From NCBI RefSeq assembly GCF_003987435.1, contig NZ_PIQG01000002.1, forward strand, positions 372,001-436,000: a DNA stretch of 64,000 nt, written 5' to 3'. Made by a program: the position numbers and the translations under genes. The notes beneath the pieces are model-generated. The model saw only the letters and a list, made by a program, of their open reading frames with translations, made no database searches and was not told the origin of the DNA. The DNA comes from Pseudidiomarina taiwanensis. Lineage in GTDB: Bacteria; Pseudomonadota; Gammaproteobacteria; Enterobacterales; Alteromonadaceae. Shown here one piece after another: positions 1 to 9,097 of this stretch (its first letter is position 1; each line of letters opens with the position of its first letter).

Positions 1-546
1 GGCTAAGCGTTCAATCCAACCAGCGGCGCGGGCATGCACATGGACGCGTTGATCCGTATTAAATTCTAGTCGACCGAAGGTGTCGATGACCGGCTCAAGT
101 CGGGTGCGCTGCACTGTCGCCGTCTGCACCGCGAATTGCTCAATTATCTCAGGACTGACCCGAACAGCCGTCGGCGACGACGGCTGTTGGTGGGCTTGAC
201 GGTCTTCTTTTGCTGGCTCGACCGGCACTAAGTCCATCTTACAAATCGGACAGCTGCCCGGCTCGTGTGATGTCACCTCAGGGTGCATCGGACAGACATA
301 AAGTTGCTTGGGCTGTTCAACTGCGACCAAATCCATCTTACAAATCGGACAGCTGCCCGGCTCATGAGACTGCACCTCGGCATGCATTGGGCAGACGTAC
401 AGCGTGTGCTTGTCGCTGTGCTCGCTATGGTCGTGCTGATCCGCTGCCATAATATGGTCGGCATGAGACTGCGCCTGTACAGACGACAGCGGCATGGTGA
501 TCAACAAGATAGCGCTGAACACGCAAATAAAAATACGTTTAAACAT
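1..546 (-). CDS. RND efflux periplasmic adaptor (CusB-like), partial
   Basis: The N-terminal 182 codons are present; the gene runs off the left edge of the window. The start ATG at 546 follows a good GGAG ribosome site. A signal peptide (MFKRIFICVFSAILLITMPL, then SSVQAQ) is followed by a His-rich linker. Two copies of the heavy-metal-binding domain follow, each with CPMH and GSCPICKMDL Cys/Met/His ligands. The sequence then enters the start of a membrane-fusion (HlyD/CusB) adaptor with a VHVHARAAGWIERL stretch typical of the first beta-barrel/lipoyl part. Family knowledge: such adaptors link an inner-membrane RND pump to an outer-membrane channel and hand over Cu(I)/Ag(I). Two metal domains instead of one is noteworthy. 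The specific metal is inferred. Confidence 0.85.
   Translation of the reverse strand, partial: MFKRIFICVFSAILLITMPLSSVQAQSHADHIMAADQHDHSEHSDKHTLYVCPMHAEVQSHEPGSCPICKMDLVAVEQPKQLYVCPMHPEVTSHEPGSCPICKMDLVPVEPAKEDRQAHQQPSSPTAVRVSPEIIEQFAVQTATVQRTRLEPVIDTFGRLEFNTDQRVHVHARAAGWIERLA
233..363. repeat. Tandem repeat encoding the duplicated metal-binding domain
   Basis: An identical 32-base block lies at 233-264 and again at 332-363, exactly 99 bases (33 codons) apart and in frame. The flanking parts of the two units are similar but diverged. Each unit encodes one Cys-Pro-Met-His ... Cys-Pro-Ile-Cys-Lys-Met metal-binding module of the efflux adaptor. Confidence 0.9.
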
Positions 547-605
547 GGTGGTACTCCAATTTTGAGTTAACACATCAAGCATCTCAAAGGATGCGAACGA
601 TCGGG

Positions 606-980
606 TTAAAGCAAACGGAGTGGTGGCTTGTAAAAAGCTTGCGGAAGCGAGTGAGGGCCTTGCTGCAGCGCAGCAAATTGTCCGTTATGGGCTACTGGCC
701 ATAACAGTGCTGTGAACATGGTCATGAGGCTGAGCGGAATGTGACAAACTTGCGAACAATCAAGGCAATTGCCATCACAGCTGCTCGTGCTCGAGTGATC
801 ACTTGCATGGGTTGCAGCTTCCGCCATTTCGCTTTGACTACAACAATCATGCTCAGCATGCATCTTTGTATCGTGAGCAGAGTGTTGAGTCGCATGCATT
901 GGCGCACTCATATGGGCCTGTGCTGGTGCCAACAAAGGCACCAACATCAACACCATCATGATATACGCCAAAACTTTCAT
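606..980 (-). CDS. Small secreted Cys/His-rich protein, CopL/DUF2946-like
   Basis: This 124-residue protein begins with a clear signal peptide (MKVLAYIMMVLMLVPLLAPAQA). A mature segment rich in His, Met and Cys follows, containing an adjacent Cys pair and then a C-x3-C-x2-C-x3-C cluster around residues 68-79. After that come a short hydrophobic stretch and a PPLRLL tail. The start has a GAAGGG ribosome site. It lies 59 bases upstream of the efflux adaptor on the same strand, so it is probably the first gene of that operon. The composition resembles small copper-responsive proteins of the CopL/DUF2946 type found at copper-resistance loci. That family link is from recall and only moderately certain; metal binding is inferred from composition and neighbourhood. 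Confidence 0.6.
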   Translation of the reverse strand: MKVLAYIMMVLMLVPLLAPAQAHMSAPMHATQHSAHDTKMHAEHDCCSQSEMAEAATHASDHSSTSSCDGNCLDCSQVCHIPLSLMTMFTALLWPVAHNGQFAALQQGPHSLPQAFYKPPLRLL

Positions 981-1002
981 AGCGACCCTTCACTCAACTC
1001 AT

Positions 1003-1030
1003 TAAAACGGGTTTACCAAATGGTGACCCG
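1003..1030 (-). terminator. Probable terminator after the M13 peptidase gene
   Basis: On the minus strand an imperfect hairpin CGGGT-ACCA / TGGT-ACCCG spans the peptidase stop codon and is followed by TTTTAAT. It would separate the peptidase from the metal-efflux genes. The stem is interrupted and the T-run is short. Confidence 0.45.
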
Positions 1031-3076
1031 CTCTTCTGGTGGCAAGTATAGCGCATCTCCTTCTTGTACGTCGAACGCTTCATAGAAGGCTGGGATGTTC
1101 ACTACGGTACCGTTAACACGGAACTCAGGTGGTGAGTGTGGTCCACGCATAACTTGGTTACGCACTTGCTCATCACGCGCTTTGTTTAACCAAACTTGCG
1201 CCCACCCTAAGAACACCCGTTGCTCGCCGGTAAAGCCGTCCATTACCGGAGACGGTTCACCATTGAGTGACGCTTGATAGGCTTTAAAGGCGATGGTTAA
1301 GCCGGCCAAGTCACCGATGTTCTCACCTAAGCTTAGGCGCCCATCGATATTTAAACCTGGCAGTGGCTCATAAGTGCTGTACTGGTCAGCCAAAATACCG
1401 GCACGTTCTTCAAACGCCGCACGGTCTTGCTCAGTCCACCAGCTATTGAGGTTACCGTCACCATCATATTTTGAACCTTGGTCGTCGAAACCATGGCCCA
1501 ATTCATGACCGATGACCGCGCCGATACCGCCGTAGTTGACCGCATCATCGGCATTCATGTCGAAGAATGGCGGTTGTAGGATACCTGCTGGGAAGACGAT
1601 CTCATTCCGCACTGGGCTGTAGTATGCGTTGACGGTTTGTGGCGTCATCCCCCAGTCTTCTTTATCAACTGGCTGACCGATTTTGCTAACGTTCTCGTTA
1701 TATGAGAACAAAGCAGCAGCTTTGTAGTTGCCCACTAAGTCATCTGCCGTCACTTGCAAATCAGTATAGTCGGTCCACTCGCTTGGATAGCCGATGAATG
1801 GCGTAAATTTGCTGAGTTTCTCAAGGGCTTTTTCTTTGGTCTCAGCGGTCATCCACTCAAGGTTACGAATCGACTCACCATAGGCCACAATCAGGTTATC
1901 CACGAGCTCTTCCATCCGTGCTTTCGCTTCTGGTGGGAAGTACTCAGCCACGTATAACTGGCCAAGAATTTCGCCCATGGCACCATCTACCGCTGAAACG
2001 CCGCGCTTCCAACGTGGCTCTTGCTCAGTCGTTCCATTCAAGACTTTGCCGTAGAACTCGAAGCGACGCTCACCGAAGTTTTCAGACAAGGCGCCGGCAA
2101 AACGGTCGACTAAGCGGAACGTCAGGTAGTGCTGCCAGGTTTCAACATCGACATCGCTGAACATGCCACCGAAGTCTTCAAAAAATGAAGGTTGGCGAAC
2201 AATTGCTTCTTCTAAAGTGGCAATTCCTGATGCCTCAAGGTAAGCACCAATGTTGAAATCGCCCAGCAAGCTCTTCAGCTCGTCTGCGCTATTTTTGTTG
2301 TAGGTCAGATCCGCATTACGGCTATCGACTCGGGTCCAGTGCGCAGTCGCAATTTTAGTTTCGAGATCCATCACTGCCGCGGCGGCTGCTTCAGCATTTG
2401 GGTAGTCAGCCATGGCGAGGATGTCAGCCATGTAAGCTTGATACGCATCACGAATTTCTTGTGACTTTTCATCGTCTTTCAAGTAGTACTCACGATCCGG
2501 CAAGCCCAGGCCTGACTGGCTCATATAAATAGCGTTTACTTCTGGGTTTTTCGCATCTGGATAGACATAAAATCCAAGTGGTCCACTGATACCCATTTTC
2601 GCCATCTCGGCCATGTGTGCTGCCACTTGAGTGTGGTCTTGCAGCTGCGCAATCGCTTCCATATCAGCAGCAATTGGGCTGTAACCTAATTGGTTCAAAC
2701 GCTCAACGTCCATAAAGCTATTGAAAAAATCACCGATTTTGGCTTCGTTCGAGCCCGGCTCTGGGTTACTCGCTGCTGCGTTCTCGATCAAGCCGCGCAA
2801 GCGGGCTTGGTTTTCTTCACGCAAATTGAAGAACGACCCGATGCGAGCGCGATCGCCCGGGATCTCAGTCCGTTCGACCCAAGCGCCGTTTACGAAGGTA
2901 AATAGATCGTCTTGTGGACGCACATCACGATTGAAGTTTTCGAGCACCAGACCTGAGGTCAGCTGTTGTTGTTCGGCTGCCGCTGGCGTTTGCGTTTCAG
3001 TTGATTGCTGCGGTGAGCAGGCAGCCACGCCGAGGGCGATGGCGACGCTCAGTGCTAGCGTATTGAGCTTGTTCAT
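1013..3076 (-). CDS. M13 family zinc metallopeptidase, lipoprotein (PepO/neprilysin-like)
   Basis: This 687-residue protein has a lipoprotein signal ending in the lipobox GVAAC (Cys at about residue 20), so it is probably anchored in the envelope. The N-terminal M13 domain (from FNRDVRPQDDLFTFVNGAW) is followed by the catalytic domain. The catalytic domain has the zinc motif HELGH near residue 523 and ENIGD near residue 584, and the substrate-binding Asn-Ala-Tyr region (NAYYSP) lies just upstream. It ends in a Trp, as is common in the family. Length matches bacterial M13 enzymes. Family knowledge: these cleave peptides on the amino side of hydrophobic residues. It is a single-gene unit with its own AAGGGA ribosome site; the physiological substrate cannot be told from sequence. 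Confidence 0.95.
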   Translation of the reverse strand: MNKLNTLALSVAIALGVAACSPQQSTETQTPAAAEQQQLTSGLVLENFNRDVRPQDDLFTFVNGAWVERTEIPGDRARIGSFFNLREENQARLRGLIENAAASNPEPGSNEAKIGDFFNSFMDVERLNQLGYSPIAADMEAIAQLQDHTQVAAHMAEMAKMGISGPLGFYVYPDAKNPEVNAIYMSQSGLGLPDREYYLKDDEKSQEIRDAYQAYMADILAMADYPNAEAAAAAVMDLETKIATAHWTRVDSRNADLTYNKNSADELKSLLGDFNIGAYLEASGIATLEEAIVRQPSFFEDFGGMFSDVDVETWQHYLTFRLVDRFAGALSENFGERRFEFYGKVLNGTTEQEPRWKRGVSAVDGAMGEILGQLYVAEYFPPEAKARMEELVDNLIVAYGESIRNLEWMTAETKEKALEKLSKFTPFIGYPSEWTDYTDLQVTADDLVGNYKAAALFSYNENVSKIGQPVDKEDWGMTPQTVNAYYSPVRNEIVFPAGILQPPFFDMNADDAVNYGGIGAVIGHELGHGFDDQGSKYDGDGNLNSWWTEQDRAAFEERAGILADQYSTYEPLPGLNIDGRLSLGENIGDLAGLTIAFKAYQASLNGEPSPVMDGFTGEQRVFLGWAQVWLNKARDEQVRNQVMRGPHSPPEFRVNGTVVNIPAFYEAFDVQEGDALYLPPEERVTIW

Positions 3077-3135
3077 GAGAGTTCCCTTAGTTTTTTACTT
3101 AACCTTACTACCTTAAGTCATGCTTTATACGGAGA

Positions 3136-3172
3136 CAATAAAAAACCGGACCATGCAGCGCAGGGTCCGGTT
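3136..3172 (-). terminator. Rho-independent terminator after lpdA
   Basis: On the minus strand AACCGGACC pairs with GGTCCGGTT (3164-3172 with 3144-3152) around an 11-base loop and is followed by TTTTTTATTG. It lies about 20 bases after the lpdA stop codon and ends the pdh operon. Confidence 0.9.
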
Positions 3173-3191
3173 CATTCACCGAAAAATAAGC

Positions 3192-4628
3192 TTATTTTTT
3201 GGCTTTTTTAACTGCTTTCTTGTTCGGTAAGTCGGTGATTGAGCCTTCAAACACTTCTGCAGCCAAACCGATTGACTCATGCAAGGTTGGGTGTGCATGC
3301 ACGGTCAAAGCGATGTCTTCAGCATCACAACCCATTTCGATGGCTAAGCCGATTTCGCCGAGGAGTTCACCCGCGTTTGGACCAACTGTAGCGCCACCGA
3401 TAATACGGTTGTGCTTGTCGAACAGCAACTTGGTCATACCGTCGGTTGCACCTTGCGCAATCGCACGGCCTGAAGCAGACCATGGGAACACCGCGACTTC
3501 ATAGTCGATACCTTGTGCTTTAGCTTCTTTCTCGGTTAAGCCTGCCCATGCCAACTCAGGGTCTGTGTAGGCAATCGATGGAATCACTTTTGGATCGAAG
3601 AAGTGCTTCTTACCGGCAATTACTTCAGCAGCTACATGGCCTTCATGCACTGCTTTGTGAGCCAGCATTGGCTGACCGATAATGTCACCGATAGCAAAAA
3701 TATTGTTCACATTGGTGCGAAGTTGCTTGTCGACTTCAATAAAGCCACGCTCAGTGACTTTCACGCCAGCATTTTCGGCACCCAATTTAGCGCCATTTGG
3801 AGCACGACCTACTGCGACCAACACAGCGTCATATTTCACTGGCTTATCAGGAGCGTTGTCGCCTTCGAAGGTGACGTGAATGGCGTCTTTCTTCGCTTCA
3901 ACTTTAGCCGCCTTGGTATTCAACATGATGTTGTCGAACTTCGACTTAATCATCTTCATGTAGGCTTTCATGACGTCTTTATCAGCAGGTGGGATCAACT
4001 GATCCGTCATTTCGACCACATCAACTTGCGCACCGAGGGCACTGTATACGGTTCCCATTTCTAGGCCGATGATACCACCGCCTAAGATCAGCATCCGCTT
4101 CGGAATAAAGCGCAGCTCAAGGGCAGCGGTTGAATCCCAAATACGCTCATCGTCATGCGGTACAAAAGGTAGTTTGATTGATTGCGAGCCCGCTGCGATG
4201 ATCGCGTGCTCGAAGTTGATCAAGGTTTCGTTACCCTCAGCGTCGGTTACTTTCAGTTGCTTGTCGCTGACAAACTCACCGGTGCCGTTGACCACTTGGG
4301 CTTTACGCATTTTCGCCATCTGGCTCAAGCCGCCGGTTAATTGACCGATAACTTTCTCTTTGTGAGCACGGATTTTATCGAGGTCGATTTTTGGCTCAGC
4401 AAAGGTGATCCCTTCCGCCGCCATATGCTTGGCATCTTCCATGTGTTTGGCCAAGTGTAATAAGGCTTTTGATGGGATACAGCCCACATTCAAGCAGACC
4501 CCACCTAAGGTGTTGTAGCGCTCAACGATAACTGCATCAAGACCTAGATCGGCAGCGCGAAAAGCTGCTGAATACCCACCTGGTCCGCCGCCTAATACCA
4601 CGACTTGGGTTGTGATTTCTTTGCTCAT
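3192..4628 (-). CDS. lpdA: Dihydrolipoamide dehydrogenase (E3)
   Basis: This 478-residue FAD flavoprotein reoxidises lipoyl groups of 2-oxoacid dehydrogenase complexes and produces NADH. The N-terminal FAD fold has VVLGGGPGGYSAA. The redox disulfide lies in CLNVGCIPSK (Cys45 and Cys50). The NAD-binding GGGIIGLEMG is near residue 185, the second FAD motif is AIGDIIGQPMLAHKA, and the C-terminal catalytic HAHPTLHES is present. It is the last gene of the pdhR-aceE-aceF-lpdA run but sits 95 bases after aceF, a gap with its own possible promoter. The start has a GAGG ribosome site. As in E. coli, the protein probably also serves 2-oxoglutarate dehydrogenase (inference). Confidence 0.98.
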   Translation of the reverse strand: MSKEITTQVVVLGGGPGGYSAAFRAADLGLDAVIVERYNTLGGVCLNVGCIPSKALLHLAKHMEDAKHMAAEGITFAEPKIDLDKIRAHKEKVIGQLTGGLSQMAKMRKAQVVNGTGEFVSDKQLKVTDAEGNETLINFEHAIIAAGSQSIKLPFVPHDDERIWDSTAALELRFIPKRMLILGGGIIGLEMGTVYSALGAQVDVVEMTDQLIPPADKDVMKAYMKMIKSKFDNIMLNTKAAKVEAKKDAIHVTFEGDNAPDKPVKYDAVLVAVGRAPNGAKLGAENAGVKVTERGFIEVDKQLRTNVNNIFAIGDIIGQPMLAHKAVHEGHVAAEVIAGKKHFFDPKVIPSIAYTDPELAWAGLTEKEAKAQGIDYEVAVFPWSASGRAIAQGATDGMTKLLFDKHNRIIGGATVGPNAGELLGEIGLAIEMGCDAEDIALTVHAHPTLHESIGLAAEVFEGSITDLPNKKAVKKAKK

Positions 4629-4681
4629 GACGACCTCTTTTATCTGTAACTCTGTGGCGTTGCTCGCCGCGTTGGGATGTA

Positions 4682-4708
4682 AACGGGGCGCATTATAACA
4701 GCCCCGTT
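4682..4708 (-). promoter_or_regulatory. Hairpin with a -10-like TATAAT in its loop, upstream of lpdA
   Basis: AACGGGGC (4682-4689) and GCCCCGTT (4701-4708) form a perfect 8-bp inverted repeat with an 11-base spacer that contains TATAAT on the minus strand (4692-4697). There is a weak -35 (TAAACA) 17 bases upstream. It could be a separate lpdA promoter overlapped by a dyad operator, or an intergenic hairpin that modulates read-through from aceF. No T-run follows, so a simple terminator is unlikely. Confidence 0.45.
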
Positions 4709-4723
4709 CCCGATTGTTTACCT

Positions 4724-6406
4724 TTACAGCACCAGTTTGCGAATATCTGACAAGACACTGCTCAGATACACACTAAAGCGTGCTGCAACCGCACCATCAA
4801 TCACGCGATGGTCATAGGACAGACTCAATGGCAGCATCAGCCGTGGCTGGAAGCTCTGGCCATCCCACTTAGGTTTCATCTCGCTTTTCGAGACCCCTAA
4901 AATGGCGACATCTGGCGCATTAACGATCGGTGTGAACGCGGTTCCGCCAATACCGCCCAGGCTCGAAATCGAGAAACAACCGCCCTGCATATCTTGTGCT
5001 TTAAGCTTACCATCACGGGCGCGCGCACTGACTTCAAGTAGTTCTTCCGAGAGCTGGTAAATACCTTTTTTATCCACGTCACGAATCACCGGCACCACTA
5101 ACCCACCGGGAGTATCCACCGCAATCCCGATATGAATATATTTCTTCATAATCAAGTGCTCACCATCACTGTGTAGCGACGAATTGAACACAGGATAAGC
5201 TTGCAAAGCTTTCGCCACGGCTTTCATGATAAACACCAATGGGGTGATCTTAACGCCGTCTTTTTGCTTCGCTTGCGCCGCATTTTCTTGCTTGCGGAAG
5301 GCTTCAAGCTCAGTAATATCCGCCTCATCAAACTGAGTTACATGCGGAATGGTGACCCAATTACGATGCAAGTTTGGTCCTGAAATCTTCTGGATCCGCG
5401 TTAGCGGCACTTCTTCAATTTCACCAAATTTACTGAAGTCGACTTGCGGCGGCGCAATCACTTGCAAGCCACCTGAACCCGCAGTTGCAGCGCCAGCGGT
5501 CGCTTTCGGTCGCGATAGTTCGTACTTCACGTAATCTTGCACATCTTCTTTTAAGATACGGCTCTTACGTCCACTGCCTTTAACTTGGGTGAGATCCACA
5601 CCAAACTCATTGGCAAGGCGACGCACGGCTGGCGAGGCATAGGCTAAGCCTTCCGTTTGCTGCTTTTTATCGAGCGGATGATCCGGCACCGGCGGCTTGC
5701 GCGGCTCGCTGCTCTGCTCAGTCGCGGCAGGAGCCGGATCGGCAGCTGATGCTGGTGCTGCAGCTTCTGCTGGAGCTGATTCTTGCTTCGGCTCTGCACT
5801 CACAACTTTTAAGCGCGCAACCAATGAACCTTGCTTCACCTTGTCGCCGGTGTTCACCAGAACTTCTTCAATGACTCCAGCTTGCGGGCTTGGCACATCC
5901 ATGGTGGCCTTATCGGTCTCGAGGGTAATCAAGCCATCTTCAGCAGCGATTTCATCACCGGCGCTGACAAGAATTTCGATCACGTCCACTTCACCGGCAT
6001 CACCGATATCGGGTACCACCACATCGATAATCTCACTGCTACCCGCAGCGCTTGACGCTGCAGGCTCTGGTGCAGATTCGCCTTGCTTATCTGCTGGCGC
6101 TGCTGCTTCAGCGGCTGACTCTGCTGCTGGCTCAGCCTCAGCTTCCGCCTCTTGCTCAGCTTCCGCTGCTGCGGCTTCAAAACGCGCCAGCAAATCACCT
6201 TCTTTAATTTTGTCGCCAACTTTCACCGCAAGTTCAGCCACAACCCCAGCGAATGGCGCTGGGATATCCATCGAGGCTTTGTCACTTTCAACTGTAATCA
6301 ACGAATCTTCAGCTGCGACCTCATCACCGGTGCTGACTAAGATCTCAATGACTTCAACTTCATCTCCGCCGACATCTGGGGCGAGTACGTCTTGTAAATT
6401 TGCCAT
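4724..6406 (-). CDS. aceF: Pyruvate dehydrogenase E2, dihydrolipoamide acetyltransferase
   Basis: This 560-residue core subunit of the pyruvate dehydrogenase complex transfers acetyl groups to CoA. Domain order is: lipoyl domain 1 (lipoylated Lys43 in ESDKAS); an Ala/Glu-rich linker; lipoyl domain 2 (ETDKAT, about residue 168); a second Ala/Pro linker; the E1/E3-binding domain ([16 protein letters not shown]); and the acyltransferase domain ending in the DHRVIDGA active-site motif near residue 530. It has two lipoyl domains where E. coli has three. The gene lies 16 bases after aceE and is translated in the same operon. The low-complexity linkers create a long spurious reading frame on the opposite strand. 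Confidence 0.98.
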   Translation of the reverse strand: MANLQDVLAPDVGGDEVEVIEILVSTGDEVAAEDSLITVESDKASMDIPAPFAGVVAELAVKVGDKIKEGDLLARFEAAAAEAEQEAEAEAEPAAESAAEAAAPADKQGESAPEPAASSAAGSSEIIDVVVPDIGDAGEVDVIEILVSAGDEIAAEDGLITLETDKATMDVPSPQAGVIEEVLVNTGDKVKQGSLVARLKVVSAEPKQESAPAEAAAPASAADPAPAATEQSSEPRKPPVPDHPLDKKQQTEGLAYASPAVRRLANEFGVDLTQVKGSGRKSRILKEDVQDYVKYELSRPKATAGAATAGSGGLQVIAPPQVDFSKFGEIEEVPLTRIQKISGPNLHRNWVTIPHVTQFDEADITELEAFRKQENAAQAKQKDGVKITPLVFIMKAVAKALQAYPVFNSSLHSDGEHLIMKKYIHIGIAVDTPGGLVVPVIRDVDKKGIYQLSEELLEVSARARDGKLKAQDMQGGCFSISSLGGIGGTAFTPIVNAPDVAILGVSKSEMKPKWDGQSFQPRLMLPLSLSYDHRVIDGAVAARFSVYLSSVLSDIRKLVL

Positions 6407-6422
6407 CTTCCGACTCCCTCAA

Positions 6423-9092
6423 TTATGCGTACAGCGGGTTGATTTTGTTGGTATCAATACCGAAGCGCTTGATCGCATCAGTGACCACTTTCGCTTCGAT
6501 GGTACCGGCTTTCGCCAATTCACTCAGTGCAGCAATAACTATGTATTCAGCACTGACTTCAAAGTGACGACGCAGGTTTTCACGGCTATCAGAGCGACCA
6601 AAACCATCGGTACCTAGTACTTTATAAGGTGTTGGCACCCAAGCGCGGATTTGATCAGCGTAGGCTTTCATGTAATCCGTCGCCGCAATCGTTGGCCCCT
6701 TGGCCTTACTCAGCAATTGCGTCACATAGGCCTGCTTGGCTTTCTTGCCAGGGTTGAGCATATTGTGGCGCTCAACGTCGTAGCCATCGCGGGCCAGTTC
6801 GTTAAACGAGGTGGCACTGTAGACACTGGCGCTGACTTTGAAATCTTCCGCAAGCATCTGAGCTGCTTTGCGTACCTGCTGCAAAATGGTTCCTGACCCC
6901 AACAGTTGCACTTCGCCTTTCGCACCCTTGGCAGCATGTTGCTCAAGCTGGTACATACCCTTAATAATGCCTTCTTCACAACCTTCAGGCATGGCCGGTT
7001 GGACATAGTTTTCGTTCATTACCGTGAGGTAATAAAAGACATTTTCTTGCTCACCATACATCCGGCGCAGGCCATCTTGTACCACCACAGCGACTTCGTA
7101 CCCGAAGGTTGGGTCATAGGTGACACAGTTAGGAACTGTGTTGAACAGAATATGGCTACTGCCGTCTTGGTGCTGCAGGCCTTCGCCATTGAGGGTGGTG
7201 CGTCCAGCCGTTCCGCCCACTAAGAAGCCCCGTGCTTGGCTGTCGCCAGCGGCCCAAACCAAATCGCCCACGCGCTGGAAGCCGAACATCGAGTAATAGA
7301 TGTAGAACGGAATCATCGGCTCATTGTTGGTCGAGTAACTGGTCGCTGCCGCAACCCACGAAGCCATCGCACCGAGTTCGTTGATGCCTTCTTGCAACAC
7401 TTGGCCTTTTTTATCTTCACGATAATAGGCCACCTGGTCCGCATCTTGTGGCTCGTATTTTTGCCCTTGGCTTGAGTAAATCCCAACTTGGCGGAACAAG
7501 CCTTCCATACCGAAAGTGCGCGCTTCATCTGGAATAATGGGCACAATACGCTGACCAATTTTCTTGTCTTTTAGAAGCGCAGTCAGCACTCGTACAAACG
7601 CCATAGTCGATGAAATTTCTCGCTCACCTGAGCCGTTGGTGACCGCTTCAAAGGCTTTCAACGACGGAATTTCAAGTTCGACATCGGTGTTCGGTCGACG
7701 CACTGGCAAGTAGCCACCTAACGACTCACGCCGTGAGCGCAGGTACTGCATCTCTGGGCTGTCATCTGGGAACTTGTAGAACGGGATATCCTCAAGCTCG
7801 CTATCTTTAATTGGAATATTGAAACGATCACGGAAGTGTTTAATCGCTTCCATATCCATTTTCTTCACTTGGTGCGCGATGTTTTTACCTTCGCCTGCTG
7901 CACCCATGCCATAACCTTTTACGGTTTTAGCAAGAATCACTTGCGGCCGGCCCTTGGTATTCACTGCTTTATGATAAGCCGCGTAAACCTTAACTGGGTC
8001 GTGACCACCACGGTTCAAGCGCCAGATATCTTCATCTGATAAGTTGGCCACCATGGCTTTAGTTTCTTCGGTTTTGCCAAAAAAATGCTCGCGGGTATAC
8101 GCACCACCTTTCGCCTTATAGTTTTGATACTCGCCATCGACGCTGTCTTGCATGATTTGGGCAAGCTTACCTTCGGTATCGCGATACAGGAGTGGATCCC
8201 AATAGCGGCCCCAAATCACTTTAATCACTTCCCAGCCCGCGCCGCGGAAGGTACCCTCGAGCTCTTGAATAATCTTGCCGTTACCGCGCACTGGGCCGTC
8301 CAAGCGCTGTAAGTTACAGTTGATCACGAAGGTCAAGTTATCCAGACCTTCACGCGTGGCAAGGCCGATCGCACCCAAACTTTCTGGCTCGTCGACCTCG
8401 CCATCGCCCAAGAAGCAGTAAACACGTTGATTTGAGCAATCTTTAATGCCGCGATCGGTGAGGTACTTCAAATACCGTGCTTGATAGATGGCTTGCATAG
8501 GTCCAAGCCCCATCGACACGGTTGGGAACTGCCAAAAGTCTGGCATTAATTTCGGATGTGGGTAAGAGCTGATGCCGTTGCCATCCACTTCTTGACGGAA
8601 GTTATTGAGTTGCTCTTCCGTTAACCGGCCTTCAAGGAAAGCACGCGCGTAAATACCTGGCGAAGCGTGGCCTTGGATAAATAAATAGTCGCCGCCGTCT
8701 TGGTCTGTTGGGGCGCGGAAGAAGTGGTTAAAACCGACATCATAAAGCATTGCCGATGAAGCAAAGCTAGAAATATGGCCACCGAGTTCAAGCTCTTTTT
8801 TCGACGCACGTAAGACCATCGCCAAAGCATTCCAACGAATGGCTGCGCGGATCCGCGCCTCAATGGTTTGATCGCCAGGGACCGTTGGTTCCTGACTTGC
8901 CGGAATCGTATTTAAATAAGCCGTGGTCGCATTAAACGGTAAATAAGCACCACTACGACGGGCTTTTTCGATCAATGATTCTAATAAAAAGTGACCCCGC
9001 TCAGCGCCATCCTCTTCGAGGACAACTTCGAGTGCGTCAAGCCACTCACGCGTTTCTTGTGGGTCGATATCATCTTTCAAATGGTCAGTCAT
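6423..9092 (-). CDS. aceE: Pyruvate dehydrogenase E1 component
   Basis: This 889-residue homodimeric-type thiamine-diphosphate enzyme decarboxylates pyruvate and acetylates the E2 lipoyl groups. The ThDP signature begins at GDGEVDEPE (about residue 228) and ends NCN, as in E. coli AceE, whose length (about 887) also matches. It starts 5 bases after the pdhR stop codon, with AGGG as the ribosome site lying in the pdhR tail, so the two are translationally close. The absence of a separate alpha/beta E1 pair confirms the gammaproteobacterial type of complex. Confidence 0.98.
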   Translation of the reverse strand: MTDHLKDDIDPQETREWLDALEVVLEEDGAERGHFLLESLIEKARRSGAYLPFNATTAYLNTIPASQEPTVPGDQTIEARIRAAIRWNALAMVLRASKKELELGGHISSFASSAMLYDVGFNHFFRAPTDQDGGDYLFIQGHASPGIYARAFLEGRLTEEQLNNFRQEVDGNGISSYPHPKLMPDFWQFPTVSMGLGPMQAIYQARYLKYLTDRGIKDCSNQRVYCFLGDGEVDEPESLGAIGLATREGLDNLTFVINCNLQRLDGPVRGNGKIIQELEGTFRGAGWEVIKVIWGRYWDPLLYRDTEGKLAQIMQDSVDGEYQNYKAKGGAYTREHFFGKTEETKAMVANLSDEDIWRLNRGGHDPVKVYAAYHKAVNTKGRPQVILAKTVKGYGMGAAGEGKNIAHQVKKMDMEAIKHFRDRFNIPIKDSELEDIPFYKFPDDSPEMQYLRSRRESLGGYLPVRRPNTDVELEIPSLKAFEAVTNGSGEREISSTMAFVRVLTALLKDKKIGQRIVPIIPDEARTFGMEGLFRQVGIYSSQGQKYEPQDADQVAYYREDKKGQVLQEGINELGAMASWVAAATSYSTNNEPMIPFYIYYSMFGFQRVGDLVWAAGDSQARGFLVGGTAGRTTLNGEGLQHQDGSSHILFNTVPNCVTYDPTFGYEVAVVVQDGLRRMYGEQENVFYYLTVMNENYVQPAMPEGCEEGIIKGMYQLEQHAAKGAKGEVQLLGSGTILQQVRKAAQMLAEDFKVSASVYSATSFNELARDGYDVERHNMLNPGKKAKQAYVTQLLSKAKGPTIAATDYMKAYADQIRAWVPTPYKVLGTDGFGRSDSRENLRRHFEVSAEYIVIAALSELAKAGTIEAKVVTDAIKRFGIDTNKINPLYA

Positions 9093-9097
9093 AACTT

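Noticed and set aside
3603-4064. 153-codon frame opposite lpdA
   Set aside because: Shadow of a well-supported gene; no recognisable protein features.
5697-6617. Long open frame of 306 codons on the plus strand opposite aceF
   Set aside because: It is the mirror of the Ala/Glu-rich E2 linkers; Ser/Ala-only composition, no ribosome site, no domain.
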